A DNA stretch of 64,000 nucleotides from Marinifilum breve (lineage in GTDB: Bacteria; Bacteroidota; Bacteroidia; Bacteroidales; Marinifilaceae): positions 62,001-126,000 of the forward strand of contig NZ_QFLI01000003.1 in NCBI RefSeq assembly GCF_003202155.1, read 5' to 3'. Under the pieces are notes generated by a model, which did not search any database, was not told where the DNA came from, and saw nothing but the letters and a program-made list of their open reading frames with translations. The position numbers were made by a program, and so were the translations under genes. This document shows, one piece after another, positions 16,171 to 25,392 of the stretch. Position 1 is the stretch's first letter. Each line of letters opens with the position of its first letter.

Positions 16171-18348
16171 TTATTCTGTAACTACATCTGTTAATATTTC
16201 AACTAACTGTAAATTAGCTGTACAATCACCCAAATCATATTCATATTTGAATGCTATAAAATCTTTATTGTGGTATAGGTGATTTGGTGCTACCGTGGTA
16301 TCTCTAAACAAAGCACCATATTTCAAGTCCTTAACTCTTACTTTAGCGACCATCCTCAGAATAGTTCTTTGTCGAATAGTTAGGATAGATTGTAATAATC
16401 TAGCAGCTAAAGCATTATTTTTATCGGCTCTATTTTCAAGCTCTCCATATACTCTAAAATCAGTGATTGGTTGATATTCACTACCATTTTTCCAATACAA
16501 AGCACTCAAATAAAGATCTTTTACAGTGGTCGGTGTTCCTATATTTAATTCCTTGGCAGTTCCTTCTTTTCTTACCGGATAAACTACACTCGAATTATAA
16601 TCATTGATACCACCTATATAATCTTGAACTGTATCTACACTTCCATCTTGAATATTCACATATACATTGTCTAGATAGTATCCTTTTACAGGGATTTCTG
16701 CTTTAGCATCTGAGCAGTTTAAACTAGAACCTATTGAGTAAAATTTAATCTCAACTTTATTCCCTCCATCAGGTTGTGTATTTACAGGATATCCATTATC
16801 AATTAAATCTTTCACTGCTGATTCAAATTCAACCGTACCATAACAAGGGGCGTGTTTAGAACTTCCTGTAGGACTTTCTTTAAAATTTAGTCTTATTCCT
16901 GTTTGAATTTCATTATCAACCTGATCCACGGAAGAATAATAGAAGTATTTCGCATTCTCTAATATTTTCCCTAAAGCCTTACCATTTAATAAAATTTCTA
17001 CACCAATAAATGTTCCTGTATATTGATAGTAATATTTTATAGCTTCATTTATCTCTTCTAAGGCATATGAGAACCCAAACTTGAAAACAAATTCATTTTC
17101 CATTTTCAAAGGAGAAGTGAAAGTAGTTGATAGGGTTCCACCTTGATCATTATACAGGTTTCTAGTACCTGACATATTTATACAATTATCAGATATCAAA
17201 TCACCTGGCTCTGTACCCTGATATTTAAACTTATCTTGATAATATGAGAAATCAGGATTATTAACTAATCTAATATCGTGCTGATCATTATATCTTGATG
17301 TTGGTTGGGCAATAGTCCAACCTTCAGTACCCTGATCAAAATCTCCGTTTGTAGTCCAATTAGGTCTAGGAATCCACTTTTGAGAAATCATTTGTTTCTC
17401 TATTCCTCTTTCGGTTTCGTGGGTCGCATAACCATCGATGTAATAACAATTAGATATATCAATTTCAATCAAATCCTGAGATATCAATACTCCTGTAGGC
17501 AGGTATTTCTTTGATAATGAACTATACTTAAATTCATAATATCTAACATTGGTATTGGTAAAATCTTCCTGATACCTTTTTATATCAGCATACCTTTGTA
17601 TTTTCCAAACTTTACCATCTTGAAATAACCTACAACCATATCCTGAAATAATATCTTTTAAGATGTCAAGATTACTAGCCATTCCATCTTGCCTTTGATA
17701 CACTTGTGGTTCCAAATAAGTATTATAGAATGAACCCTTTTTACCTGAATTATTCACTTCTTGTAAAGGATATAATTCGGATAGAATATGAATATCTAAC
17801 TTCTCAGGTGTTTTGATATCATTGATTACTTCCGTAATAAGTTCGAATAATGTAATCTTTTCAAAATCTTTCCATATTCCACTACTACTTCCATCAGTTA
17901 ATCCTGTGCTACCACGTTTCACATACTTTAATTCCGATAAACCACAACCTGCTGTAAGCTTAATAATCTTAGGGTATTTATCTGATTTCTCTTCTTCATA
18001 TAGTGTACTGGTAATAACACCATAAAACACTACTTCATCATTAGTTTCATTAGTAATTTCACATACAAACCTTTTTCTTTTATTGTACTTATCCAACACT
18101 TCAGTATCGAATAAGTGTAAGTATTGAAAAGCTGTAAATGATTGTAATTCTATTTCTGCTACAGTTGGAATGATATCCCCAAAAAGTTCTTCCTGAGCAT
18201 TCTTAAATATCTTTACTGTATTACTACCAAACTTTAAAGGTTGAGCAGGTGAATAAGTATCACCTGTTTTCCCTATTTCTTTAATATCAACTCTTATTCT
18301 TTGATTTAATCTATTATAAAATGTTCCTGAATGATGTATTAAAGCCAT
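16171..18348 (-). CDS. Tail tip / baseplate hub-like protein
   Basis: 725 residues. The N-terminus (ALIHHSGTFYNRLNQRIRVDI) and the early hub-like region (VKIFKNAQEELFGDIIPTVA, RKRFVCEITNE, VVFYGVITSTLYEE) are typical of proteins that follow the tape measure in Bacteroidota siphoviruses. A carbohydrate-binding-like beta domain is suggested at about 330-560 (NGDFDQGTEGWTIAQPTSRY). It would cap the tail tube and hold the fibre encoded next. The call rests on gene order and general resemblance; the exact counterpart (Dit, Tal or a fusion) cannot be fixed. Confidence 0.7.
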   Translation of the reverse strand: MALIHHSGTFYNRLNQRIRVDIKEIGKTGDTYSPAQPLKFGSNTVKIFKNAQEELFGDIIPTVAEIELQSFTAFQYLHLFDTEVLDKYNKRKRFVCEITNETNDEVVFYGVITSTLYEEEKSDKYPKIIKLTAGCGLSELKYVKRGSTGLTDGSSSGIWKDFEKITLFELITEVINDIKTPEKLDIHILSELYPLQEVNNSGKKGSFYNTYLEPQVYQRQDGMASNLDILKDIISGYGCRLFQDGKVWKIQRYADIKRYQEDFTNTNVRYYEFKYSSLSKKYLPTGVLISQDLIEIDISNCYYIDGYATHETERGIEKQMISQKWIPRPNWTTNGDFDQGTEGWTIAQPTSRYNDQHDIRLVNNPDFSYYQDKFKYQGTEPGDLISDNCINMSGTRNLYNDQGGTLSTTFTSPLKMENEFVFKFGFSYALEEINEAIKYYYQYTGTFIGVEILLNGKALGKILENAKYFYYSSVDQVDNEIQTGIRLNFKESPTGSSKHAPCYGTVEFESAVKDLIDNGYPVNTQPDGGNKVEIKFYSIGSSLNCSDAKAEIPVKGYYLDNVYVNIQDGSVDTVQDYIGGINDYNSSVVYPVRKEGTAKELNIGTPTTVKDLYLSALYWKNGSEYQPITDFRVYGELENRADKNNALAARLLQSILTIRQRTILRMVAKVRVKDLKYGALFRDTTVAPNHLYHNKDFIAFKYEYDLGDCTANLQLVEILTDVVTE

Positions 18349-18366
18349 TCATAGTATCATTATTTT

Positions 18367-20916
18367 TTATATCATTTTAAGTAGGTCGTTTTTCTTCAGC
18401 ACTGCTGCCAAATCTCTTCCTTCTACTTTAAATTTAATTTCACCATTTCCATTACCTCCTTTTGAAGAAGTCATAGCACCTGACCTATTAAAGTAATAAG
18501 CTGTATCTACCACTGTAGGTTTATAATCTGTCTTTTCCTTATCTTCTTTTTTACCACCAAACAAAGAACCAAACAAACCTAATCCTGATGATATAATTCC
18601 ACCCCAACCTGCTATATCTCCTACTAAATTTGCTGTATCATCTGACATTTTACCCATATCTACTAGTGAATCTCTAACAGTTAATAATGAGTTTGAGAAA
18701 GCACCAGATGCTACACTAGCAACATCATAAAAACTAGCTGAACTATCAGCTAAAACTGAATTAAGATTTTGAATATTCGATGTGAGATTACCAATGTTAT
18801 TAGCGGTATCAAATTTGAAATCTTCACTATCCATATAAGCATTGATATCCCTCTGATAATTTTGAGTGTATTTCTTCTGCTGTTCAAGTCCGTTCAATTG
18901 CTTATAATAGAAAGGTTGTTGGTTGTTAATAAACTCTTCCTTATCCTTTCCAGATAAACCTTTTAAGGTATCATTATATTCTTTGAGAATCTTAGCTTGC
19001 CTTTTGTTTAAGCTTTCAATATAATTCGATACTCTCTTGTTATTGAATGTTCCAACATTATTAAACATCGTATTGTATAATTGCCCCTCATCTGATTGAG
19101 AATATGAACCATAGTCATTTCCTTTTCCCCTAATGACAGATAATAAATCACCTTTAAGTTTAACCTTATTATTTAAATCAATTGGTTTGAATTCTATAGA
19201 TTTTGCTTTATTCTCAATTACAGAGAAGGTAGCCTTTATATTACCCTCTTTGAATTCGTTGTTATTGGAAATAAGATTTTGCTTCAAATCATCTAAAAAT
19301 GATTTCATATCAGTTTCTTGATTCTTATCTAAATTCCCATCATTTATAGCTTTACTAGCATTGTTAAAGAATTCCTGATAAGCCTCTTTTCTTAGAATAT
19401 TAGCATCTAAATCGTTCAAACCATTACCTGAAATATGATTCTTTCCTAATCCTTGTCTGTAGTTAATATATCCTATACTTTGCGCTAATTCCTCTCTTAA
19501 TGATTTTGCTGAAGATCCACTACCCGATCCACCATTTTTAGCTGATACATCTGTACCTGAATCAATACCATATACTTTTAAAACCTGTTTTACCTGATAA
19601 TCCTGTTCCGTAACTAAATCACTTAATTCATCAGATAACTTTTGAATCGGTTCAGTGTAATACAGTTTTTCGTAATTCTTTCCGGTTTGAGTATTGAAGA
19701 ATTCAGGCTTAGCTTTCTTTTCTGCTGCTAACTTATTTTGAAGATATTCTATATGCTCTTTTTTCTTTCCAATCCCTTCACTATTATCTTCATATACTTT
19801 TGACAAAGCAGATGTAGCAGCTTGATATTTTGCTTTCTTCTCAATAGCTTTTATTTGCTTCTCAATCAGTTCTAAAGTATTCTGATTTTGCTTATACTCT
19901 TCACCTGCCAATTCCGCTACTTTCTTAGCAACTTCAGTTTTCTTATCAGGAATAGTAGTAGATTGATATAATCCCAGTAATAGTTTTAATTCAGCTATCT
20001 CTTCTAAAGTGCTTTTCTTTTGCTCTTTTAAGGCTTTGGTATATTCATTAGCTGCTTTATTATTCTTCTGATAATTCTGATATAATTTATACATACCATA
20101 AGCTAAAGCAGCACCAACAGCTACCACACCAAGAATAGCAGCCTTATTTAATACTTTAGCTGAAGTATTAGCTTCTGTTGCTGTAGTGTTTGTTTCAGTA
20201 GCTACACTGCTAGCTTCTATAGCAGTAGTACTAGTTTCAGTTATAGCTGTAGCTTGTCCTGTGATAGTATTTAAAAGCTTCTTATTAGATTGCCACATTT
20301 CAATACCACCTGCTACTCCAACACTAACCTTTTCAAGTGTTTCAGCAGTTTTAATAAATTCCTCCAGGTTAGTTCCTGCGAAAGCAGCACCAAGAGTTCC
20401 AATTCCAACTGTCATATCAGATATACCACCTGTGACACTCTTTAATTCACTAGCTTTTTGTTCTGCGTCTAACCCTTCAAAATCGAGTTCCATATCCCGA
20501 ATCTGTCCATTAACAGAAGCTAATTCTCTTGCTAATCTTTTGTATTCTTCTGTACCCTTTCCTGTATTTTCAAATTCCTCTAGTAGTTGCTTTTGTCTAT
20601 ACTCTAAAGCTTTCATACTACCTTCTACAAGTTGAACTGAATCATCAGCTTCATTCATTCCATTTCGGAAATCATTTGTCATTTCCTTAATTCTGGAATT
20701 AACGGTGGAAATCTGATTAGCTAGTGTTTTATATTCGGTGGTTCCCTGTTTAGTTTTATAGAATTCAGATATCAACTTGCTTTGAGTTGATTTTAATCTA
20801 CCTAAACTATCTTCATATATTTTAATCTCTTTCTTACCTTCTTTTAAGCCATTCTTAAAATCCTTGGCATCGGCGGTAAGTTTTGTAGATATTGTAAATT
20901 CATTGTTGTTAGCCAT
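18367..20916 (-). CDS. Tail tape measure protein
   Basis: 849 residues. Long helical coiled coils fill residues 1-160, with two similar blocks (TKQGTTEYKTLANQISTVNS and NTGKGTEEYKRLARELASVN). A hydrophobic segment at about 255-275 (KAAILGVVAVGAALAYGMY) is typical of tape measures; more helices follow and a Gly-rich C-terminal part (GDIAGWGGIISSGLGLFGSL). It is the longest helical protein of the tail module and directly follows the two chaperone frames. It sets tail length and exits during DNA injection. Confidence 0.88.
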   Translation of the reverse strand: MANNNEFTISTKLTADAKDFKNGLKEGKKEIKIYEDSLGRLKSTQSKLISEFYKTKQGTTEYKTLANQISTVNSRIKEMTNDFRNGMNEADDSVQLVEGSMKALEYRQKQLLEEFENTGKGTEEYKRLARELASVNGQIRDMELDFEGLDAEQKASELKSVTGGISDMTVGIGTLGAAFAGTNLEEFIKTAETLEKVSVGVAGGIEMWQSNKKLLNTITGQATAITETSTTAIEASSVATETNTTATEANTSAKVLNKAAILGVVAVGAALAYGMYKLYQNYQKNNKAANEYTKALKEQKKSTLEEIAELKLLLGLYQSTTIPDKKTEVAKKVAELAGEEYKQNQNTLELIEKQIKAIEKKAKYQAATSALSKVYEDNSEGIGKKKEHIEYLQNKLAAEKKAKPEFFNTQTGKNYEKLYYTEPIQKLSDELSDLVTEQDYQVKQVLKVYGIDSGTDVSAKNGGSGSGSSAKSLREELAQSIGYINYRQGLGKNHISGNGLNDLDANILRKEAYQEFFNNASKAINDGNLDKNQETDMKSFLDDLKQNLISNNNEFKEGNIKATFSVIENKAKSIEFKPIDLNNKVKLKGDLLSVIRGKGNDYGSYSQSDEGQLYNTMFNNVGTFNNKRVSNYIESLNKRQAKILKEYNDTLKGLSGKDKEEFINNQQPFYYKQLNGLEQQKKYTQNYQRDINAYMDSEDFKFDTANNIGNLTSNIQNLNSVLADSSASFYDVASVASGAFSNSLLTVRDSLVDMGKMSDDTANLVGDIAGWGGIISSGLGLFGSLFGGKKEDKEKTDYKPTVVDTAYYFNRSGAMTSSKGGNGNGEIKFKVEGRDLAAVLKKNDLLKMI

Positions 20917-20923
20917 TTAATTA

Positions 20924-21238
20924 TTAGTTCCATTTTTCATCAAGTTCAAGTAATCTCTCCCTTGTATTATTTGACAAATCCACCTTATCTTGATGTTCTT
21001 GGATACTATCAAATGGCAGTTTCAAAAGGTCTGTTTCTTTGATATGTTGGCCTACCATTCCATTAAAATTTATAATAGCTGTAGCCAACCATCTATACTT
21101 TTCCCATTGCTTACTTTCCTTATAAAAATATCGTTGGTGGAGTTTGTAAAATTCTTTTGGTCTGAGATGATAGAATTCATCTTTATTCATACCAAAATCA
21201 ATAACGGCTATACACATACATTCAGAAATGCTTATGTG
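20924..21238 (-). CDS. Tail assembly chaperone, frameshift extension (GT-like part)
   Basis: This frame is open from just after the slippery site at 21238-21244 down to 20924 and overlaps the end of the upstream chaperone gene. The best free start is ATG 21217 (97 residues, MCIAVIDFGMNKDEFYHLRP), but a -1 slip would join it to the upstream frame and give a protein of about 242 residues. In siphoviruses the two chaperone products, short G-like and long GT-like, both bind the tape measure before tail tube polymerisation. Position between tail tube and tape measure is exactly as expected. Confidence 0.8.
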   Translation of the reverse strand, partial: HISISECMCIAVIDFGMNKDEFYHLRPKEFYKLHQRYFYKESKQWEKYRWLATAIINFNGMVGQHIKETDLLKLPFDSIQEHQDKVDLSNNTRERLLELDEKWN

Positions 21239-21651
21239 TTTTTTTTTAATTCTTCACCATTATTTTCTTCATCTGATGGTTCTGGAAGTTCTTCATTCAA
21301 AAATTCCTTATAGAGTGCTTTTATTAGTTTGGTTCCATAATCAATATCTAAAGAACATTCTCTATAATATTCCATCAATTCTAAATCAAACATTTCTCTC
21401 TTTTCAATACAAGCAGCTTGAATACTACAATACATCATATCCATCAAATTGATGTATGAGTTAATTTTCATCTGAGTATTTCCATTAGAATCTAAACCTT
21501 TCTTCTCACAATCTAATTCCTCATCATATTGTGGATTTTCTTTGAACATTTCGAACTCTTCACCTTTAGCATCTTGATAGTATGCCAAAGCAAGAAATGA
21601 AGATTTGAAGTCATATATTTTACCATTAATATCAATATTATTGTAAATCAT
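21232..21651 (-). CDS. Tail assembly chaperone (G-like part)
   Basis: 139 residues, acidic, mostly helical, with a very acidic end (ELPEPSDEENNGEELKKNT). Such proteins directly precede the tape measure and carry a frameshift at the 3' end. Here the last codons read TTA AAA AAA AAC ACA TAA, that is a canonical A AAA AAC heptamer in the right phase. Upstream of it lies the tail tube gene and its terminator. Confidence 0.82.
   Translation of the reverse strand: MIYNNIDINGKIYDFKSSFLALAYYQDAKGEEFEMFKENPQYDEELDCEKKGLDSNGNTQMKINSYINLMDMMYCSIQAACIEKREMFDLELMEYYRECSLDIDYGTKLIKALYKEFLNEELPEPSDEENNGEELKKNT
21238..21244 (-). promoter_or_regulatory. -1 programmed ribosomal frameshift site
   Basis: On the minus strand the heptamer A AAA AAC lies in the zero frame of the upstream chaperone gene, two codons before its TAA stop. 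A slip of one base back enters the downstream frame, which is open from here to 20924. Frame arithmetic: upstream codons start at coordinates divisible by 3, downstream codons at coordinates one higher, so the shift is -1. Confidence 0.85.
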
Positions 21652-21674
21652 TTTAATATCTTATTTTTTCAAAA

Positions 21675-21700
21675 AAAGGGTGTATTGTATTACACCCTTT
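21675..21700 (-). terminator. Terminator after the tail tube gene
   Basis: AAAGGGTGTA (21675-21684), loop of 6, TACACCCTTT (21691-21700); the minus-strand tail is TTTTTTTG. It ends the abundant tail tube transcript 9 bases after the stop, presumably with partial read-through into the tail genes. Confidence 0.88.
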
Positions 21701-21708
21701 CCTATATT

Positions 21709-22173
21709 TTAAGCACCTGCTTTAGGATCTACTAATTCTAATTTTCCGTTTCCTTGAAACTCTATAGAATAACTTCTTGAATCCCCTCTTTGACCATCTT
21801 CGTCATAGTTAACTATCAAAGCATTACCTTTCATATAACCTTCATCATCATTTGCTGTGTAATAATCAGTACCACGTAATCCCAATTTTAGCATTACATT
21901 CTCTTTGCTGATATACTGCTTAAATACAGCAAACTTATCTATAGTAGTAGTTGATGTACCATATCCTACTGTTCCAGATAATGAAACAGACCACGATAAA
22001 ATATCACCTACAAATTCTTCCCAATCTCCACTTTCTTGACTTGCTACAGTTCTAGTAGCTAGAGTAGATTTTAAAGAATATCCTGATGCTAACATCATCG
22101 GTTTCCATGTAGTACCATCATCTTGACTTACATATAAAATAGCATCATTTCCATTTACAATTGTTTGAGACAT
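21709..22173 (-). CDS. Major tail (tube) protein
   Basis: 154 residues, beta-rich, with the features of the TP901-1-type tail tube family: N-terminal NGNDAILYVSQDDGTTWKPM, a central SWSVSLSGTVGYG, and a C-terminal RSYSIEFQGNGKLEL. It is the first tail gene after the tail completion protein and is followed by a strong terminator, as is usual for this highly expressed gene. It polymerises around the tape measure to form the tail tube. Confidence 0.82.
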   Translation of the reverse strand: MSQTIVNGNDAILYVSQDDGTTWKPMMLASGYSLKSTLATRTVASQESGDWEEFVGDILSWSVSLSGTVGYGTSTTTIDKFAVFKQYISKENVMLKLGLRGTDYYTANDDEGYMKGNALIVNYDEDGQRGDSRSYSIEFQGNGKLELVDPKAGA

Positions 22174-22176
22174 TTA

Positions 22177-22539
22177 TTAATTCATTCTTTTTTCTATCTG
22201 AGTTTCAATAACAAAATATTCATATACTTGATCGTAATCCTCACCATACAATGATGTAAATTCACAACCATTCGTTTCTAATGTTTCAGTTACTTTACTC
22301 AGGATTGAAACCGCTTCATCATAGCTTTGAGAAACTACATAGATACGTGCGGTAACCAACGTTTCATTTCGTTTTCTATAATCTTGATAATAAACGGGTT
22401 TTTGACCATCTTGTTGAAATACAATATAGTTCCCTGTTGTATCTTCATCAGCACAAATAGGATATATTTGATTTTTTGTTAATTCAACTAATTCAGGATT
22501 AGCTTTTAACTTTTGATTGATAAATGATGTAATATTCAT
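22177..22539 (-). CDS. Tail terminator / completion protein (DUF3168-like)
   Basis: 120 residues. Length, alpha/beta pattern (FINQKLKANPELVELTKNQI, GNYIVFQQDG, LVTARIYVVSQSYDEAVSIL) and position between the gp10-like gene and the tail tube gene match the DUF3168 group, which caps the tail tube and joins it to the head. The stop is 3 bases before the tail tube start. Family resemblance is moderate; gene order gives most of the weight. Confidence 0.65.
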   Translation of the reverse strand: MNITSFINQKLKANPELVELTKNQIYPICADEDTTGNYIVFQQDGQKPVYYQDYRKRNETLVTARIYVVSQSYDEAVSILSKVTETLETNGCEFTSLYGEDYDQVYEYFVIETQIEKRMN

Positions 22540-22546
22540 TCATATT

Positions 22547-22969
22547 CTAGTTCTTTTTTGCTTTTTGGATGATATCAGTAATGACATTAGCATATTCTTG
22601 TGTCATTATTTTTTCTGATTCAGTAGCAGTAGTATCAATGGCTTTGGAAAAGAAAGATGTTCCATTCATATTCCCATATTTACCACGCTTTTTAGATCCA
22701 TTTTCCAGAAGATGACCGTGATAACCTTTCCACCGTCCAAAAACCCTAGCACCAATCCTAATACCCTCTTTCTTTTTTAGGTTTTTAACACCAATAGATT
22801 TAGAAAGGTTACCTGTTCTTTTATTAGGTCTTAAATTCTTCCTTATCTGCTTAATCAAAGGTTTAGCAACCTTTTTAAAAACCTTAATATCTATACCCTT
22901 TTGTTGGGCAATAGTCAGTTCTTCATATATTTCATCAAATATTTTTACACCCGATAAAACAACACCCAT
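22547..22969 (-). CDS. HK97 gp10-like head-tail protein
   Basis: 140 residues, basic. It contains the family's central pattern (LRPNKRTGNLSKSI followed by RIGARVFGRWKGYHGHLLEN and FFSKAIDTTATES). HK97 gp10-family proteins join or complete the head-tail interface. It lies between the head closure and the tail terminator genes, spaced by 7 bases on each side. Confidence 0.8.
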   Translation of the reverse strand: MGVVLSGVKIFDEIYEELTIAQQKGIDIKVFKKVAKPLIKQIRKNLRPNKRTGNLSKSIGVKNLKKKEGIRIGARVFGRWKGYHGHLLENGSKKRGKYGNMNGTSFFSKAIDTTATESEKIMTQEYANVITDIIQKAKKN

Positions 22970-22976
22970 AACATAC

Positions 22977-23303
22977 CTAAGTTATTTTTTCTAAATCAAA
23001 CACAATCTCCTGTTTTGACTTGTTTGGATTCTTGAATAGAATATTATAATCTTCACCATTAAATTCTATCCTATCCTTATCATCTATATCTTCTGAATCA
23101 TCATATCTACAATACATTTTAATCTTTTGTGTGTGAACAGTCTTCATATTATCCAACATTTCAGTTCCAGAATAGATTAATATTTTACACCATATCTCCC
23201 CGATTGAATTATAACCTTTAGTCACACTTCCTGATGTAGGGGAAATTGTTTTAGTATACTTCTTTACTATTACAATATCTTCTAATTCACCTGTTGATAA
23301 CAT
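22977..23303 (-). CDS. Head closure / head-tail adaptor protein
   Basis: 108 residues. Beta-barrel pattern of the SPP1 gp16-like head-tail joining family (GELEDIVIVKKYTKTISPTSG, GEIWCKILIYSGTEML, KIKMYCRYDDSEDIDDKDRI, DYNILFKNPN). It overlaps the preceding connector gene by one base, so translation is probably coupled. It would close the portal channel after packaging. Confidence 0.72.
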   Translation of the reverse strand: MLSTGELEDIVIVKKYTKTISPTSGSVTKGYNSIGEIWCKILIYSGTEMLDNMKTVHTQKIKMYCRYDDSEDIDDKDRIEFNGEDYNILFKNPNKSKQEIVFDLEKIT

Positions 23304-23593
23304 TAGACAAACTCCTTTCTGTATGGTGCTAACATATAGTAACTACCCTTACTATTCACCTCAATCTTTTTATCACTAAGATTTCCTGTATAATTCATAT
23401 AATCTTCAATAAACATCAATCTTGCCTGATAAATAATAGCCTCTGCTTCAGGAAACATCTCATTTACTTCTTGAATAGTTCTTTGTGTTTCCATTTCTAC
23501 CATTTTTTCAGATAGTAGAATTAACCTATTCAGCTTATTATCTAACTTACTGTTTGATATCTTTAATTCATTCTTAACATCTATTAGTTCCAT
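23303..23593 (-). CDS. Head-tail connector (HK97 gp6-like)
   Basis: 96 residues from ATG 23593 (MELIDVKNELKI). The frame is open to 23629, but those extra codons lie inside the capsid gene's terminator hairpin, so the inner start is preferred. The helical repeat pattern (DNKLNRLILLSEKMVEMETQ, EAIIYQARLMFIEDYMNY) fits the gp6-like connector family that forms a ring below the portal. Position directly after the capsid gene supports this. Confidence 0.7.
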   Translation of the reverse strand: MELIDVKNELKISNSKLDNKLNRLILLSEKMVEMETQRTIQEVNEMFPEAEAIIYQARLMFIEDYMNYTGNLSDKKIEVNSKGSYYMLAPYRKEFV

Positions 23594-23618
23594 ATTTCCA
23601 ATTTGTTTTTTTATAAAA

Positions 23619-23638
23619 GAGGGTGTCAAAACACCCTC
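23619..23638 (-). terminator. Terminator after the capsid gene
   Basis: GAGGGTGT (23619-23626), loop CAAA, ACACCCTC (23631-23638). The minus-strand tail (TTTTATAAAAAAA) is only partly T-rich, so attenuation rather than full stop is likely. It resembles the hairpin after the tail tube gene in stem sequence (GGGTGT). Confidence 0.65.
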
Positions 23639-23659
23639 ATAGGAAAATATCTAAGTTGC

Positions 23660-25372
23660 TTAAGGCAAGATGTTAGTAATAGCTAAAACAGCTTCTTTGT
23701 GTAGAATATTCCAATCCATTTCTACTTCGAAGTGATAACGAACCTGTGAATTGCTCATTAATGTATAAGGATCGTATTCCACTGTAGTATCTTCAAAGAA
23801 GTTTACTAATACGTGTGAAAAATCACCATACAAAGCCTTATCATCTGAGATAAATGGTGAAGCTAAAACAGTAGTTCCTACATTTGTTACTGTATCACCT
23901 TCTAACAAAAATCTACCACTTCCGTTATCAAGTTTTACACCCCTCATAGTGTTATCTAACAAATAAGAAGTAACAAACTTAGAGGTACCTAAATTAACAT
24001 TCTTAGAAGCCAATGTACCACGCCAACCTAAGAAAGTAGAATAATCTACACCTGCTGCTGCGTGATCTACAGCAGTACCTAATTTAAACAACCCTCCTGG
24101 ATTATCATCTACTCTTGCGTCTTCTGAGAAAAGAGCAGTTTCAATTGAATTTTCTAAATAAACCTTTGCCTCTGTTAATACTTGTGCTGTAGCTCCAATA
24201 ATATCTTCTCTAACAAATCTTTTACTAATTGGAATATCAAATGATATCTTTTTAGCTCTTAACGTTACCTTACGGAATGTTATTGATTTATCTGTACTAG
24301 CATCAAGTTCCCCTTTAAAACCTGCTACACCTGCGATTTTGTTTGGCACTACTTTATTAACCTCTCTTGGTTCATATGAAATCTGTACACCTAATTTATT
24401 TAGTAATTGTGCTGGGTACAAAGCACTAGCCATAGAAACACTTCCCTGTGTTACTTCTGGGTTTGCTGTGATAGATTGCGCTCTATCTTGTTTAAACATA
24501 GATACTGGAATAGATCTAGTATTAGTTTCTTTTGAATTTGGAAGAGTCCAATTAGTCATTTTTTCATTTCTGTTATTTTTTGGTTGTTCATCGATGTTTG
24601 TATCATCAAAACTTCTTGCTTTTTCTTTATTGACAGCAATTTGATTATCAATCTTATTTCCTAAATCTGTTGATTCAGTTAATAGTTCATTTCTTTCTTT
24701 TACTTCATCTTCTGTTAGTTCACGGTTTTCTTTTTCCGCTAATTCATTAAGAGCATCCATTTTAGTTATAATCTCTGCTCTCTTTTGTTTCATTTCATCA
24801 ATTTTCATGTATGTTCTCTGTTCTTTTTTAGCTTCTTTGGTAGGTTCTTTTTGCTCCAATTCTTCTTTAGCAGATTCTTCTGAACGTGCTTTAGCAAAAC
24901 TTTCTCCATAAGCAGGATTAACAACTATATTCACAGCTAATAATTCCAAGTAGTTAATAGTTCTTACTTGAATCCCACTTTCATCATACCCTATTGTAGT
25001 TTGGTTTTCATCTTCGAAAAATTCAAAGGAATTAGCACACAAATCACCCCTTTTTGCTTTGGCGTAGGTTGATTGGTGTTCCGGATCTTCTTTATTAAGG
25101 AATAGTCTATAGTAAAGTCCATCTTCTTTATCGAATAATTGAAGTGTTCCTGAACTTTGTCTACCTAATAGTTTATCAACATTGTGATTGTAAGTCATTG
25201 TAATATCTCTATTAATGTTTACAGACCCTTGATTGATGATTTCATAAAATCCTAAATACTTTGATTTTACACCATAAGTAATAGCTCTACCTTCTAATAT
25301 CCATTCATCCTTTTCTGTTTTGGGAGTAGAAACCACACTTTCCAAGCTTCTAACTTGCTTTTCATTACTCAT
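23660..25372 (-). CDS. Fused HK97-type prohead protease and major capsid protein
   Basis: 570 residues in one frame. Residues 1-165 are a peptidase S78 domain with catalytic His63 (MTYNHN) and Ser115 (LCANSFEF). Residues about 190-250 form a charged coiled coil like the HK97 delta scaffold. From about 275 to the end is an HK97-fold capsid protein (PAQLLNKLGVQISYE, ISKRFVREDIIGAT, NVGTTVLASPFISDD, RYHFEVEMDW). In HK97 itself protease and capsid are separate genes; fused forms exist in other phages. The protease would cut itself and the delta domain off during maturation. Confidence 0.9.
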   Translation of the reverse strand: MSNEKQVRSLESVVSTPKTEKDEWILEGRAITYGVKSKYLGFYEIINQGSVNINRDITMTYNHNVDKLLGRQSSGTLQLFDKEDGLYYRLFLNKEDPEHQSTYAKAKRGDLCANSFEFFEDENQTTIGYDESGIQVRTINYLELLAVNIVVNPAYGESFAKARSEESAKEELEQKEPTKEAKKEQRTYMKIDEMKQKRAEIITKMDALNELAEKENRELTEDEVKERNELLTESTDLGNKIDNQIAVNKEKARSFDDTNIDEQPKNNRNEKMTNWTLPNSKETNTRSIPVSMFKQDRAQSITANPEVTQGSVSMASALYPAQLLNKLGVQISYEPREVNKVVPNKIAGVAGFKGELDASTDKSITFRKVTLRAKKISFDIPISKRFVREDIIGATAQVLTEAKVYLENSIETALFSEDARVDDNPGGLFKLGTAVDHAAAGVDYSTFLGWRGTLASKNVNLGTSKFVTSYLLDNTMRGVKLDNGSGRFLLEGDTVTNVGTTVLASPFISDDKALYGDFSHVLVNFFEDTTVEYDPYTLMSNSQVRYHFEVEMDWNILHKEAVLAITNILP

Positions 25373-25392
25373 TTAATATGTGAGGTTCTTTT

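Noticed and set aside
20186-20635. 149-residue plus-strand frame inside the tape measure gene
   Set aside because: Shadow of the helical tape measure; sequence is a run of V, A, S and P with no signal for translation.
23594-23629. Upstream start of the connector gene at 23629
   Set aside because: These codons lie inside the capsid gene's terminator hairpin.
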